A DNA stretch of 64,000 nt, taken from contig NZ_CP021648.1 of assembly GCF_002176815.1 (NCBI RefSeq), positions 1,310,001 through 1,374,000 of the forward strand, read 5' to 3'. Position 1 is the stretch's first letter, and every line of letters begins with the position of its first letter. Origin of the DNA: Acidovorax sp. T1 (GTDB taxonomy: Bacteria > Pseudomonadota > Gammaproteobacteria > Burkholderiales > Burkholderiaceae_C). A model generated the notes under the pieces. It did no database searches. It was not told the DNA's origin and was given only the letters and a program-made list of their open reading frames with translations. The position numbers and the translations under genes are program-made. Shown here one piece after another: positions 1-10,030 of this stretch.

Positions 1-1752
<1,752 letters not shown>

Positions 1753-1891
1753 ATAACTTTGATAGCCAACACATGCAAGTGTGAACAGCTCAAAGATTGT
1801 TATGCCAAGTTGACGCAGTCAAAACATAAAATCTGATTCCAAACTCTATGAATTCGCCAGGCAGTTCACAAAACTGCCCAGCACCAAGTTA

Positions 1892-2008
1892 TGCCTGATG
1901 ACCATAGCAAGTTGGTACCACTCCTTCCCATCCCGAACAGGACAGTGAAACGACTTTGCGCCGATGATAGTGCGGGTTCCCGTGTGAAAGTAGGTCATCG
2001 TCAGGCTC
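1892..2008 (+). rRNA. rrf: 5S ribosomal RNA
   Basis: This is a complete 5S rRNA of about 115 nt. The 5' TGCCTGATGACC pairs with the 3' GGTCATCGTCAGGC to form the closing helix. The conserved internal CCCGAAC and the GATGATAGTG-like loop E/helix V region are present. It follows the 23S gene with the usual short spacer and precedes a strong terminator, so it ends the rrn operon. The ends are good to a few bases. Confidence 0.97.
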
Positions 2009-2020
2009 TTACAGCCCAGT

Positions 2021-2056
2021 AACGCCCCACTCAAACTTTGAGTGGGGCGTTCTGCT
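2021..2056 (+). terminator. rrn operon terminator
   Basis: AACGCCCCACTCAAA at 2021-2035 is followed one base later by its exact complement TTTGAGTGGGGCGTT at 2037-2051, then TCTGC. The 15-base arms form a strong GC-rich hairpin directly after 5S rRNA. The trailing T run is weak, as is common at rrn terminators. Confidence 0.85.
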
Positions 2057-2111
2057 TTGGGGTTATGGATCGCGCTTTTATTGGGCCGGGGATGTCCGCC
2101 GGAACATGGCA

Positions 2112-2861
2112 ATGCAACTTCAAGATATTCTGTATTCTCAAGGGTTTGGTACCCGCCGTGTCTGCGCGGGACTTGTGCAGCATGGGTGGGTCGAGACGGC
2201 CAGCCTCGACCCAGACGCTCCCTTCAGTCTGTGTACTGATGCAGTGCTGGATTTCGATACCGATGATCTGCGTTTGCGGGTGCAAGGGGTGGAGTGGCCG
2301 TACCACGCCAAAGCGTACGTGATGCTGCACAAGCCTTCTGGGACAGAATGCTCGCAGAAGCCATCAACTTACCCCAGTATCTACACCTTGCTACCCGCTC
2401 CGCTGCGGCAGAGACCGTGCAAGAGTGCCATTCAAGGCGTGCAGGCTGTAGGCCGTCTTGATCAGGACACAACGGGTCTTTTGTTGCTCAGCGACGATGG
2501 GCAATTCATCCATCGCATGAGTTCGCCAAAGAAGCATGTACCCAAGGTGTACCGGGTAACCACCAAACATCCGGTGGATGACCAGCAAATCGGCAAGTTG
2601 CTGGCAGGTGTTGTGCTCGATGATGATCCCAAGCCCGTGCGCGCGTCCGCTTGCACGCCGCTGGATAGCCATCATCTGGACCTGACCCTGACGGAAGGCA
2701 AATACCACCAGGTCAAGCGCATGCTGGCGGCTGTGGGCAATCGGGTGGAGGCGTTGCATCGCTCGCGCATCGGCACGCTGGATCTTCCTTCAGATCTGGC
2801 AGCCGGGCAGTGGAAATGGTTGTCTGCTGCGGATCTGCTCAGGCTGAATCCTGTTTCGTGA
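2112..2861 (+). CDS. rsuA: RsuA-family rRNA pseudouridine synthase
   Basis: This 249-residue protein matches the RsuA/RluB/E/F family, which isomerises a uridine in rRNA to pseudouridine; RsuA itself modifies U516 of 16S rRNA. An N-terminal S4-like RNA-binding part (SQGFGTRRVCAGL) is followed by the catalytic domain with YVMLHKPSG near residue 69 and VGRLDQDTTGLLLLSDDG, whose Asp near 117 is the family nucleophile. The length fits RsuA (about 230 residues). I start at ATG 2112 because GGAA at 2101-2104 has a normal 7-nt spacing to it, whereas ATG 2106 would leave one base. It stands alone behind the rrn terminator. Assignment to U516 rather than a large-subunit site is by similarity only. Confidence 0.85.
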   Translation: MQLQDILYSQGFGTRRVCAGLVQHGWVETASLDPDAPFSLCTDAVLDFDTDDLRLRVQGVEWPYHAKAYVMLHKPSGTECSQKPSTYPSIYTLLPAPLRQRPCKSAIQGVQAVGRLDQDTTGLLLLSDDGQFIHRMSSPKKHVPKVYRVTTKHPVDDQQIGKLLAGVVLDDDPKPVRASACTPLDSHHLDLTLTEGKYHQVKRMLAAVGNRVEALHRSRIGTLDLPSDLAAGQWKWLSAADLLRLNPVS

Positions 2862-3040
2862 TACAGCACGCCAAGGCATACCATCTATCCAGGTTTCGAC
2901 TCGGCTTCTTCCCGGCATGCTGCGTTTTTGGAGCAATCATCCAGTTCAAACATGGTCTGCTCGCCCGTTGTTACGTCTTTGGTACGTAGGCGCAGGGTGT
3001 GCGGCGCTAAACTCCTCCGCTGCTTTGAAAGTTGGTTCCT

Positions 3041-4027
3041 GTGAAGATTTTTTCTACTGCACGTTGTTGCGCCCTGTTGGCTGGGTTCGCGTTGTCCGTT
3101 GCCAATGCGGCAACGTCTGCGCCGCCTCCTGTTTTTGTCTTGAATTCGCTGGAGGCGAATGTCAGCGTGATTGATCCCGTCACCTGGACCGAAACTGTGC
3201 GCATCCCCACGGGCAAGGAGCCGCACCATCTGTACCTGACGCCGGATGAAAAGTCACTGGTTGTGGCCAATGCGCTGGGCGACACGCTGACCTTTGTGGA
3301 CCCGCGAACCGCGCAGGTGCAGCGGACTGTACGCGGCATTGTCGATCCCTACCATCTGCGCTTCACCCCTGACATGAAGTGGCTCATCACCGCGGCCAAC
3401 CGGCTGAACCATGTGGACTTTTACCGCTGGGACGGGAACGAGCCCGTGTTGGTGAAGCGCGTAGCCACGTCGCGCACACCCAGCCACATGTGGATAGACA
3501 GCCGCAGCACCACGGTCTATGTGTCGATGCAGGACAGCGATGAACTTGTTGCCATGGACATCGCCACGCAGACCATCAAATGGCGCACCAAGACGGGCGC
3601 CATGCCGGCGGACGTGTATGGCAGTGGCGATGATCGGCGGCTTTTTGTCGGGCTGACGGGCAGCGATGGGGTGGAGGTGTTTGATATTTCCGGACGAGAG
3701 CCGCGCAGTATCAAGAAAATCACCACAGGCAACGGCGCGCATGCCTTCCGGGCTGCGGGAGACGGCCGCCATCTTTATGTCAGCAACCGGGTTGCCAACT
3801 CGATCAGCAAAATTGACATGGGAACCCAAGAGGTCGTGGCCACCTATCCCGTACCGGGAGGGCCCGATTGCATGGACGTGTCGGCCGATGGCCGCTGGAT
3901 TTACGTGAGCTCACGCTGGGCACGCAAGCTTTCGGTGGTGGATACCCAGGCCGGCAAGGTGGTGCGGCAAGTCGCGGTAGGTAAATCGCCCCATGGCGTA
4001 TGGACGTTGCAGCACGCACCCCGGTGA
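3041..4027 (+). CDS. exported YncE-like beta-propeller protein
   Basis: This 328-residue protein has a signal peptide (residues 1-23, cut after ANA) followed by repeating 40-50-residue blades with the YVTN/YncE-type pattern, e.g. NSLEANVSVIDP, ANALGDTLTFVDP, SNRVANSISKIDM and RKLSVVDTQAG. The family forms a periplasmic seven-bladed propeller; E. coli YncE binds DNA in vitro, and the function here is unknown. I use GTG 3041 because GAAAG at 3027-3031 is 9 nt away and the signal peptide then begins MKIFS; the TTG at 3032 has no room for a ribosome site. The next gene begins 5 bases after the stop, so the two are probably co-transcribed and co-exported. Confidence 0.8.
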   Translation: MKIFSTARCCALLAGFALSVANAATSAPPPVFVLNSLEANVSVIDPVTWTETVRIPTGKEPHHLYLTPDEKSLVVANALGDTLTFVDPRTAQVQRTVRGIVDPYHLRFTPDMKWLITAANRLNHVDFYRWDGNEPVLVKRVATSRTPSHMWIDSRSTTVYVSMQDSDELVAMDIATQTIKWRTKTGAMPADVYGSGDDRRLFVGLTGSDGVEVFDISGREPRSIKKITTGNGAHAFRAAGDGRHLYVSNRVANSISKIDMGTQEVVATYPVPGGPDCMDVSADGRWIYVSSRWARKLSVVDTQAGKVVRQVAVGKSPHGVWTLQHAPR

Positions 4028-4031
4028 CGCC

Positions 4032-4844
4032 ATGCGCGAAGCGATTCTGCGGTGCTTGGGGCGGGCTGTAAGCGCTTCGTTTTTGATAGCTGCTTGCGCT
4101 TTACCTATAAGCGCTAGTGCTCAAAATGACTGTAAAAAGCCGCTCTACCTCACTTTTGACACCGGCCACATGGAGGTGGCTCCGCTGATCGCGGAGGTGC
4201 TGCAACGCCACCAGGTCCAGGCGACCTTTTTTGCCGCGCAAGAACCGACCAAGCAGGGCGATGGCAGCCTGGGCGCGCACTGGGCGGCGTGGTGGCGCGC
4301 CCGCGGTGCGGAAGGCCATGCCTTTGCCTCTCACACCTGGAACCATGTTTACTGGCGCGCGGACCTCGGTGGTGCGGCCGCACCGGCGTTTCGCGTGCGG
4401 CCCTCGGCCGGTCCGCGACAGGGGCAGGAATTCACGATGGGCGCACCGGAATATTGCCAAGAACTGGCCCGTGCTGCGGATCGATTGCAGGCCCTTACAG
4501 GCCAGAAGCCCCTGCCCCTGTTCCGGGCGCCCGGCGGCAAGACATCGCCCCAGCTGATTGCCAGCGCCAAGGCGTGCGGCTACACCCATGTGGGCTGGGC
4601 GCCGGCGGGGTTTCTGGGGGATGAGCTGCCCAGTGAAAAATTCAGCAACGACGCGCTGCTGCGCAAAGCGCTGCAAGGCATACGCAGTGGCGACATCCTG
4701 ATGGCGCATCTGGGCATCTGGTCGCGCAAGGATGCCTGGGCTCCTGCCGTGCTGGAGCCGCTGATCGTGGGGCTGAAGGCAAAAGGGTTCTGTTTTCGCA
4801 CATTGCGCGAGCACCCGGAGTACGCGGTGGCGCAGGTGCGTTGA
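4032..4844 (+). CDS. exported polysaccharide deacetylase-like protein (NodB fold)
   Basis: This 270-residue protein has a signal peptide (about residues 1-30, cut after SASA) and a NodB-homology domain. Motif 1 reads LTFDTGHME (residues 40-48), motif 2 is HTWNH (101-105, two metal-ligand histidines), and motif 3 is FRAPGGK (about 168-174). The family removes N- or O-acetyl groups from peptidoglycan, poly-GlcNAc or similar polymers. Canonical motif 1 is TFDDG; here the second Asp, normally a metal ligand, is Thr, so activity or metal use may differ. The hydrophobic core of the signal peptide is encoded by a copy of a dispersed repeat (4080-4126). I start at ATG 4032; an upstream in-frame ATG at 3993 lies inside the propeller gene. 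Confidence 0.8.
   Translation: MREAILRCLGRAVSASFLIAACALPISASAQNDCKKPLYLTFDTGHMEVAPLIAEVLQRHQVQATFFAAQEPTKQGDGSLGAHWAAWWRARGAEGHAFASHTWNHVYWRADLGGAAAPAFRVRPSAGPRQGQEFTMGAPEYCQELARAADRLQALTGQKPLPLFRAPGGKTSPQLIASAKACGYTHVGWAPAGFLGDELPSEKFSNDALLRKALQGIRSGDILMAHLGIWSRKDAWAPAVLEPLIVGLKAKGFCFRTLREHPEYAVAQVR
4080..4126 (+). repeat. dispersed AGCGCTT palindrome, copy H, inside a CDS
   Basis: TTTTTGATAGCTGC, then TTGCGCTTTACCTATAAGCGCTAG, then TGCTCAAAA. It shares the GATAGCTGC-TNGCGCTT-N5-6-AAGCGCTAG core with the intergenic copy at 39165-39218. It lies in frame and encodes residues 17-32 of the deacetylase-like protein, i.e. the signal-peptide h- and c-regions. Confidence 0.75.
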
Positions 4845-4907
4845 CTGGTGCACTGTCACAGCATTCGGGCAGCATCATCGTGTGCAAAACAATGACAAGA
4901 GGGTGAA

Positions 4908-5945
4908 ATGATGGAGTGGTGGGCCGAGGCCTTTAACGGGGCGCAGCAGTGGTTGTTCGAGTCCACGCTGCAGCCTTTGCTCTTTGCCTTGGGGCTGGGC
5001 AATCTGCTGGAAAACGGATACGAGGCCACGGGGTGGTTGCTGGTGGGCCTGCTGCAACTGGTGGTCATCGTGGTGGTGTTTGGCCCCTTGCAGCGCTGGC
5101 GCCCCGTAGAGCCCGTCACCGACCGGGCGGCCATCCGCACGGACATGCTTTACACGCTGCTGCACCGGCTTGGCCTGTTTCGGGTGCTTCTGTTCTTTGC
5201 CATTGCCCCGTTGTTGGACATGCTGTTTGGCTCACTTCGGGTGGTGGGCATCAGTACGTTGCAACTCGATGGTCTGTGGCCGGGGGTCACGGATATTCCA
5301 TGGGTCAGCCTGCTGCTTTACCTGGTGGCTTTTGATTTCGTGGATTACTGGCTCCACCGGGGCCAGCACCATTTCGAGTGGTGGTGGCGGCTGCACTCCC
5401 TGCACCACGCACAGCGCCAGATGACCATGTGGAGCGACAACCGCAACCATCTGCTCGACGATGTGCTGAGAGACACGCTGCTGGTGATCGTGGCGCAAGC
5501 CATCGGCGTGGCTCCTGGGCAATTCATCGCCATCGTGGCGATTACCCAGCTGAGCGAAAGCTTTCAGCACGCCAACCTGCGCCTGTGGTTTGGCCGCTGG
5601 GGTGAGCGGCTGTGGATCAGTCCCCGGTTTCACCGCCGGCACCACACCATCGGCTTCGGCCATGAAACCACGCCAGCGGTGAATCCATCCACACCACCCG
5701 TCGACATGGCCCCAGGCGCGCTGCCGCCCACGGGGCGAAAGGCGGTTTTGGGCGGACACAACTTCGGCGTGCTGTTGCCCTGGTGGGACATGTTGTTTGG
5801 TACGGCCGATTTCCAGCTTCGCTACGAACCCACGGGGGTGAGGGACCAGGTGGAGCCCGATCCGCAGGGCCGTCTGCGCGACTATGGCAGAGGGTTCTGG
5901 TCCCAGCAATGGCGCGGAGTGCTCAGGCTGGTTGGCAAGGCCTGA
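4908..5945 (+). CDS. sterol desaturase / fatty acid hydroxylase family membrane protein
   Basis: A 345-residue integral membrane di-iron protein of the fatty acid hydroxylase superfamily. Hydrophobic segments lie at about 24-58, 88-115 and 130-148. The eight-histidine metal site is present: HRGQHH (150-155), HSLHH (163-167), H221 and HRRHH (242-246). Bacterial members hydroxylate or desaturate lipids, hopanoids or carotenoids; the substrate cannot be told from sequence. ATG 4908 is followed by a second ATG at 4911, and GAGGG at about 4899 is a suitable ribosome site. It is a single gene between the deacetylase and the EI24 gene, same strand, with a gap of 63 nt upstream. Confidence 0.82.
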   Translation: MMEWWAEAFNGAQQWLFESTLQPLLFALGLGNLLENGYEATGWLLVGLLQLVVIVVVFGPLQRWRPVEPVTDRAAIRTDMLYTLLHRLGLFRVLLFFAIAPLLDMLFGSLRVVGISTLQLDGLWPGVTDIPWVSLLLYLVAFDFVDYWLHRGQHHFEWWWRLHSLHHAQRQMTMWSDNRNHLLDDVLRDTLLVIVAQAIGVAPGQFIAIVAITQLSESFQHANLRLWFGRWGERLWISPRFHRRHHTIGFGHETTPAVNPSTPPVDMAPGALPPTGRKAVLGGHNFGVLLPWWDMLFGTADFQLRYEPTGVRDQVEPDPQGRLRDYGRGFWSQQWRGVLRLVGKA

Positions 5946-6004
5946 ACCCGCATTCAAGCCACCCGTTGAGCCGGTTCCCAGGCAGTCAAGGTATGCTTGC
6001 CGGC

Positions 6005-6913
6005 ATGGGACTCTTGGTTGATTCTTTCTGGCGCGCAGCGGTGTATTGCCTGCGACCGCGCGTGATCATGCTGTCAATGGTGCCATTGCTGCTGATCGGG
6101 GTGTTGGGCGGCGCCCTGGGCTATTTCTACTGGGATGGTGCCGTACGGGGCATGCGCGCGTTGATGGAGTCTTCCACGCTGCTGGCCCCCTTCTGGGGCT
6201 GGTTGCACGCCTGGGGCGTGGGCGACGTGACCGCTGTGATGGCGCCGCTCATGGTGATCCTGATTGTCACGCCCGTGCTGGTGATGTTCTCCCTGCTGGC
6301 AGTTGCCCTGCTGATGACGCCCGCACTGGTCACCCTGGTCGCCCAGCGTCGTTTTCCCCATCTCGAGCGCAAGAAGGGCGGCTCTTTCTGGGCTGGCGCG
6401 GTGTGGTCTTTGGGTTCCACCGTGCTGGCAGTGATGGCCCTGGTGGTGTCGATTCCGCTGTGGCTGGTGCCACCTCTGGTGTTGGTGCTGCCGCCGCTGA
6501 TCTGGGGCTGGCTGACCTACCGCGTCATGGCGTTCGATGCGCTGGCCGAGCATGCCAGCAAGGAAGAGCGGCGCGAGATATTGCGCCGCCACCGAACCCG
6601 CCTGTTGGGTATCGGTGTGTTGGCCGGTTATCTGGGCGCGGCGCCCAGCCTTGTATGGGCTTCCGGCGTGGTTTTTGCGGCGGCTTTTTTTATTTTGGTG
6701 CCGCTGGCGATCTGGATCTACACACTGGTTTTTGCCTTTTCTTCCCTTTGGTTTGCGCACTACTGCCTTGCCGCGCTGGAGCGCCTGCGGCAGGAGGGCG
6801 GTGCACCGTCGGCAACGGTGGCCCCTGCCAGCGATCCAGCTGCTGTGGCCATTGCAGTCCACCCCGGCGCAGCCCCTGATGCAACCTTCATTTCGGAGAA
6901 AGAATTGCCATGA
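6005..6913 (+). CDS. EI24 / CysZ-like inner-membrane protein
   Basis: A 302-residue membrane protein with the EI24 domain (CysZ/etoposide-induced 2.4 family). Long hydrophobic segments occur at about 17-40, 70-115, 130-165 and 210-265. CysZ members transport sulfate, but many betaproteobacterial homologues are uncharacterised, so transport is only a possibility. Starts: ATG 6005 (MGLLVDSFWRAA) is preferred by family resemblance; ATG 5993 sits too close to the AAGG at 5988. An open frame continues upstream into the previous gene but is a shadow. Its stop overlaps the next start (ATGA at 6910-6913), indicating translational coupling to the MoCF-domain gene. Confidence 0.78.
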   Translation: MGLLVDSFWRAAVYCLRPRVIMLSMVPLLLIGVLGGALGYFYWDGAVRGMRALMESSTLLAPFWGWLHAWGVGDVTAVMAPLMVILIVTPVLVMFSLLAVALLMTPALVTLVAQRRFPHLERKKGGSFWAGAVWSLGSTVLAVMALVVSIPLWLVPPLVLVLPPLIWGWLTYRVMAFDALAEHASKEERREILRRHRTRLLGIGVLAGYLGAAPSLVWASGVVFAAAFFILVPLAIWIYTLVFAFSSLWFAHYCLAALERLRQEGGAPSATVAPASDPAAVAIAVHPGAAPDATFISEKELP

Positions 6914-7731
6914 GTTCGCATATTGGCCTGATCATCGTGGGCGATGAGATTCTTTCGGGCAAGCGTGCCGACAAGCATATGCCCAAGGTCATCGAGTTGC
7001 TGGCGGCACGCGGGCTGGCCTTGTCGTATGTTGACTATGTGGGCGACAGTCCCGAGCGCCTCACAGCCACGCTGCACCGTGCGTTCGCGTCGGGCGATAT
7101 GGTGTTTTCATGCGGCGGCATTGGCGCCACTCCGGATGACCACACGCGCCAGTGCGCGGCCAGGGCGCTGGGTGCGGATCTGGTGCTGCACCCGCAAGCC
7201 GAGGCCCTGATCCGCGAGCGCATGCAGGATGTGGCGCGCGAGCAGGGCGTGCCCTATGAGGCAGACCGTCCGGACAACGTGCATCGGCTCAACATGGGCA
7301 TGTTTCCCCAGGGCGCGCGCATCGTGCCCAACCCCTACAACAAAATCCCCGGCTTCAGCTGCAATGGCCCGGGAGGCGGGGCAGTGCATTTTGTACCGGG
7401 CTTTCCGGTGATGGCGTGGCCCATGATCGCATGGGTGCTGGACCACGAATACCCGCATCTTTTCAATTGTTCGCCGCAGACCGAACAGTCCGTCATTGTC
7501 TTTGGCTCGCTGGAGGCGGTGCTCACGCCCCTGATGCAACGCATTGAGCAAGAGCACCCCGGAATCCGGGTGTTCAGCCTGCCCAGCGTTGATCACCCGC
7601 AATATGGGCGCCACATAGAATTGGGCGTGAAGGGACCGGCTGCAGACGTTCCTGCTGCGTGGGCAGGCCTGCAAACGGGCTTGCACGCCATTGGTGCTCG
7701 ATGCGGCCCTGAATTGGTGCGAAACCTGTAG
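6910..7731 (+). CDS. MoCF-domain protein (CinA N-terminal / molybdopterin-binding-like)
   Basis: A 273-residue protein whose first 170 residues match the MoaB/Mog-type domain shared with CinA: IGLIIVGDEILSGKRAD at the N-terminus and the ligand loop FSCGGIGATPDDHTR near residue 70. It lacks the C-terminal CinA deamidase domain, so it is a stand-alone member of the kind often annotated competence/damage-inducible protein A or molybdopterin-binding protein. The substrate is unknown; the related CinA acts as an ADP-ribose/NMN pyrophosphatase. It overlaps the EI24 gene by four bases and ends before the glnA regulatory region. Confidence 0.82.
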   Translation: MSSHIGLIIVGDEILSGKRADKHMPKVIELLAARGLALSYVDYVGDSPERLTATLHRAFASGDMVFSCGGIGATPDDHTRQCAARALGADLVLHPQAEALIRERMQDVAREQGVPYEADRPDNVHRLNMGMFPQGARIVPNPYNKIPGFSCNGPGGGAVHFVPGFPVMAWPMIAWVLDHEYPHLFNCSPQTEQSVIVFGSLEAVLTPLMQRIEQEHPGIRVFSLPSVDHPQYGRHIELGVKGPAADVPAAWAGLQTGLHAIGARCGPELVRNL

Positions 7732-7753
7732 TGAGCTCTAAAAAATGCATGAA

Positions 7754-7770
7754 TGCACCGTTTTGGTGAT
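7754..7770 (+). promoter_or_regulatory. NtrC-like binding site upstream of glnA
   Basis: TGCACCGTTTTGGTGAT resembles the NtrC dyad TGCACC-N5-GGTGCA, with the left arm exact and the right arm matching GGTG. It is centred about 100 bp before the start site predicted from the sigma-54 promoter at 7838-7853, a normal enhancer distance. Confidence 0.6.
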
Positions 7771-7837
7771 ATTTGGTGCCGGGGCTTCAGCGGCTTTGCC
7801 CTGAGTGCTCCGTCCCAGTGCAGGCAAGGCACTCGCC

Positions 7838-7853
7838 TGGCACGCAAACTGCT
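7838..7853 (+). promoter_or_regulatory. sigma-54 promoter of glnA
   Basis: TGGCACGCAAACTGCT matches the -24/-12 consensus TGGCACG-N4-TTGCW except for one base (C for the first T). The GG and GC pairs are exactly 12 bases apart. The expected start is near 7863, leaving a leader of about 40 nt before the glnA ATG. Confidence 0.8.
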
Positions 7854-7901
7854 TTTCGCTTGGCAGACTTTTTTAACAAGCGTTTTACCCAGGAGAACCT
7901 G

Positions 7902-9317
7902 ATGGCCAAGACCGTTGCAGACGTAATGAAGCTGGTGAAGGAGAACGAAGTCAAATTCGTGGACTTCCGTTTTACCGATACCCGTGGCAAACAGCAGCAC
8001 ACCACCGTGCCCGTCTCACATTTTGACGAAGAAAAATTCATTTCGGGCCATGCCTTTGACGGCTCGTCGATTGCTGGATGGAAAGGCATCGAAGCCTCCG
8101 ATATGCAGCTGATTCCTGACCCGAATTCGGCCAACATCGACCCGTTTTTCGAAGAAACGACGCTGATCCTGACCTGCGACGTGATCGAGCCCAGCGATGG
8201 CAAGGCCTATGACCGCGATCCTCGCTCGGTGGCCAAGCGCGCCGAGGCCTACCTGAAGGCCTCTGGCTTGGGCGATACGGCATTCTTCGGCCCCGAACCC
8301 GAATTCTTCATCTTCGACGGTGTGCGTTGGAGCACCGATCCCAATCACACCTTCTACGAAATCGAAGAGTACGAAGCACCCTGGAACACCGGCTCCAAGC
8401 TTGAAGGTGGCAACCGCGGCCACCGCCCCACCGTCAAGGGCGGCTACTTCCCCGTGCCTCCCGTCGACAGCACGCAGGACATGCGCGCCGAGATGTCGCT
8501 GATCCTCGAATCCCTGGGCATTCCGGTTGAAGTGTTCCACCACGAAGTGGCGGGCGCTGGCCAGAATGAAATCGGCACGCGTTTCAGCACCCTGGTCGAG
8601 CGCGCCGACTGGACCATGCTGCAAAAGTATGTGATCCACAACGTGGCCAATGCCTACGGCAAGACAGCCACCTTCATGCCCAAGCCCTACCACGGTGACA
8701 ACGGCTCGGGTATGCATGTGCACCAGTCGGTCTGGAAAGATGGCAAGAACCTGTTTGCAGGCGACGGCTACGCCGGCCTGTCGGACTTCGCTCTGTACTA
8801 CATCGGCGGCATCATCAAGCACGCCCGTGCGCTGAACGCCATCACCAACCCTGGCACCAACAGCTACAAGCGCCTGGTGCCCCACTTTGAAGCCCCGGTG
8901 AAGCTGGCCTACTCGGCCAAGAACCGCTCTGCCTCGATCCGCATTCCTTACGTGGCCAACCCCAAGGGCCGTCGCGTGGAAGCCCGCTTCCCCGATCCAC
9001 TGATGAACCCCTACCTGGGCTTTGCGGCACTGCTGATGGCGGGTCTGGACGGCGTGGAAAACAAGATCCATCCCGGCGAAGCCGCAACCAAGGATCTGTA
9101 CCATCTGCCGCCAGAAGAAGACAAGCTGGTTCCAACCGTCTGCCACAGCCTGGACCAAGCGCTGGAAGCCCTGGACGCCGACCGTGGCTTCCTGACCAAG
9201 GGTGGCGTGTTCTCTGAAAGCATGATCGACGCCTACATCGACTTGAAGATGAGCGAAGTCACGCGTTTTCGCATGGCGGTGCATCCGGTCGAATACGACA
9301 TGTACTACTCGCTGTAA
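7902..9317 (+). CDS. glnA: glutamine synthetase, type I
   Basis: A 471-residue GSI enzyme that makes glutamine from glutamate, ammonia and ATP; the family forms dodecamers in the cytoplasm. Hallmarks visible: [13 protein letters not shown] (about 49-61), [12 protein letters not shown] (about 128-139), the metal and glutamate region [12 protein letters not shown], the ATP-binding [13 protein letters not shown], and [19 protein letters not shown] near residue 400 matches the adenylylation-site tyrosine of GlnE-regulated enzymes. ATG 7902 follows AGGAG at 7891-7895 with 6-nt spacing; an open frame further upstream overlaps the promoter and is not used. Transcription is probably from the sigma-54 promoter, activated by the NtrB/NtrC pair encoded downstream. 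Confidence 0.98.
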   Translation: MAKTVADVMKLVKENEVKFVDFRFTDTRGKQQHTTVPVSHFDEEKFISGHAFDGSSIAGWKGIEASDMQLIPDPNSANIDPFFEETTLILTCDVIEPSDGKAYDRDPRSVAKRAEAYLKASGLGDTAFFGPEPEFFIFDGVRWSTDPNHTFYEIEEYEAPWNTGSKLEGGNRGHRPTVKGGYFPVPPVDSTQDMRAEMSLILESLGIPVEVFHHEVAGAGQNEIGTRFSTLVERADWTMLQKYVIHNVANAYGKTATFMPKPYHGDNGSGMHVHQSVWKDGKNLFAGDGYAGLSDFALYYIGGIIKHARALNAITNPGTNSYKRLVPHFEAPVKLAYSAKNRSASIRIPYVANPKGRRVEARFPDPLMNPYLGFAALLMAGLDGVENKIHPGEAATKDLYHLPPEEDKLVPTVCHSLDQALEALDADRGFLTKGGVFSESMIDAYIDLKMSEVTRFRMAVHPVEYDMYYSL

Positions 9318-9343
9318 TCGTCTGCCCGCAGGCGATGGCATCC

Positions 9344-9368
9344 AAAGGCGGCGCAAGCCGCCTTTTTT
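9344..9368 (+). terminator. terminator after glnA
   Basis: AAAGGCGGC, loop GCAA, GCCGCCTTT, then TTT. This is a classic intrinsic terminator 27 bases after the glnA stop. It would make glnA a mostly monocistronic, highly expressed unit and leave ntrBC to readthrough or a second promoter. Confidence 0.9.
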
Positions 9369-9527
9369 CATGGTGCCACGATATGTTGAGGTCGGGTCAG
9401 GAACCAAGCCATCATCTGTTGCATCCTTTCCCAATAGCCTGTATCGGTTGCGGTTGCCCAATTGGTGATGCGTGGCGATTAGGGGATACTCAACAGCACC
9501 CCTGCATAGCATGTGCGAGGACACTGA

Positions 9528-10025
9528 ATGAAAAAATCGCTCACTACCCTGATAGTCATCGCTGCCCTGGCGCCCGCCGCCTGGGCACAAGACCGCATCT
9601 ACCGCTGCGGCAATGAATACACCAACAACGCCGCCCAAGCCAAGGAACGCGGCTGCAAGCTGGTCGAAGGCGGCAACGTGACGGTGGTGCAGGGCGCCCG
9701 CGCCAAGGCATCTGGCGTTGCAACCCCCGGTGCTTCTACTGCCTCGCCCGCCGGTGCACCACGCGTGGAAAACAACGACCAGCGCGCGCGCGATGCGGAT
9801 GCCCGGGCCATTCTGGAGTCCGAGTTGCGCAAGGCCGAGGCACGCCACGCCGAATTGCTCAAGGAATACAACAACGGTGCGCCCGAGCGCAATGCGCTGG
9901 ACCTGCGCAACCCGCAGGTTTACCTGGAGCGCACGGCCGAACTCAAGGCCAGTGTTGCGCGCAGCGAGAGTGATCTGGCCGGAATCCGTCGCGAGCTGGC
10001 ACGCCTTCCAGGCAGTCCGAAGTAA
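9528..10025 (+). CDS. small exported protein between glnA and ntrB
   Basis: A 165-residue protein with a clear signal peptide (residues 1-20, cut after AWA). The mature start DRIYRCGNEYTNNAAQAKERGC resembles the short DUF4124-type beta domain found in exported proteobacterial proteins. An Ala/Pro/Gly linker follows (about 62-78), then a charged, probably coiled-coil C-terminus (80-165) rich in Arg, Glu and Ala. It is likely periplasmic. Function unknown. It begins 210 nt after glnA, past its terminator, and ends 5 nt before ntrB, so it probably shares a transcript with ntrBC. The ATG is preceded by GAGGA. Confidence 0.8.
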   Translation: MKKSLTTLIVIAALAPAAWAQDRIYRCGNEYTNNAAQAKERGCKLVEGGNVTVVQGARAKASGVATPGASTASPAGAPRVENNDQRARDADARAILESELRKAEARHAELLKEYNNGAPERNALDLRNPQVYLERTAELKASVARSESDLAGIRRELARLPGSPK

Positions 10026-10030
10026 GCGCG

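Noticed and set aside
1753..1891. tRNA in the 23S-5S spacer
   Set aside because: No cloverleaf or T-loop sequence is present.
8016..9848. 610-codon open frame opposite glnA
   Set aside because: Reverse shadow of a GC-rich, highly conserved gene; no family resemblance. The same applies to long frames opposite rnr (36792-38921), yihY (17748-19688) and glyA (30055-31371).
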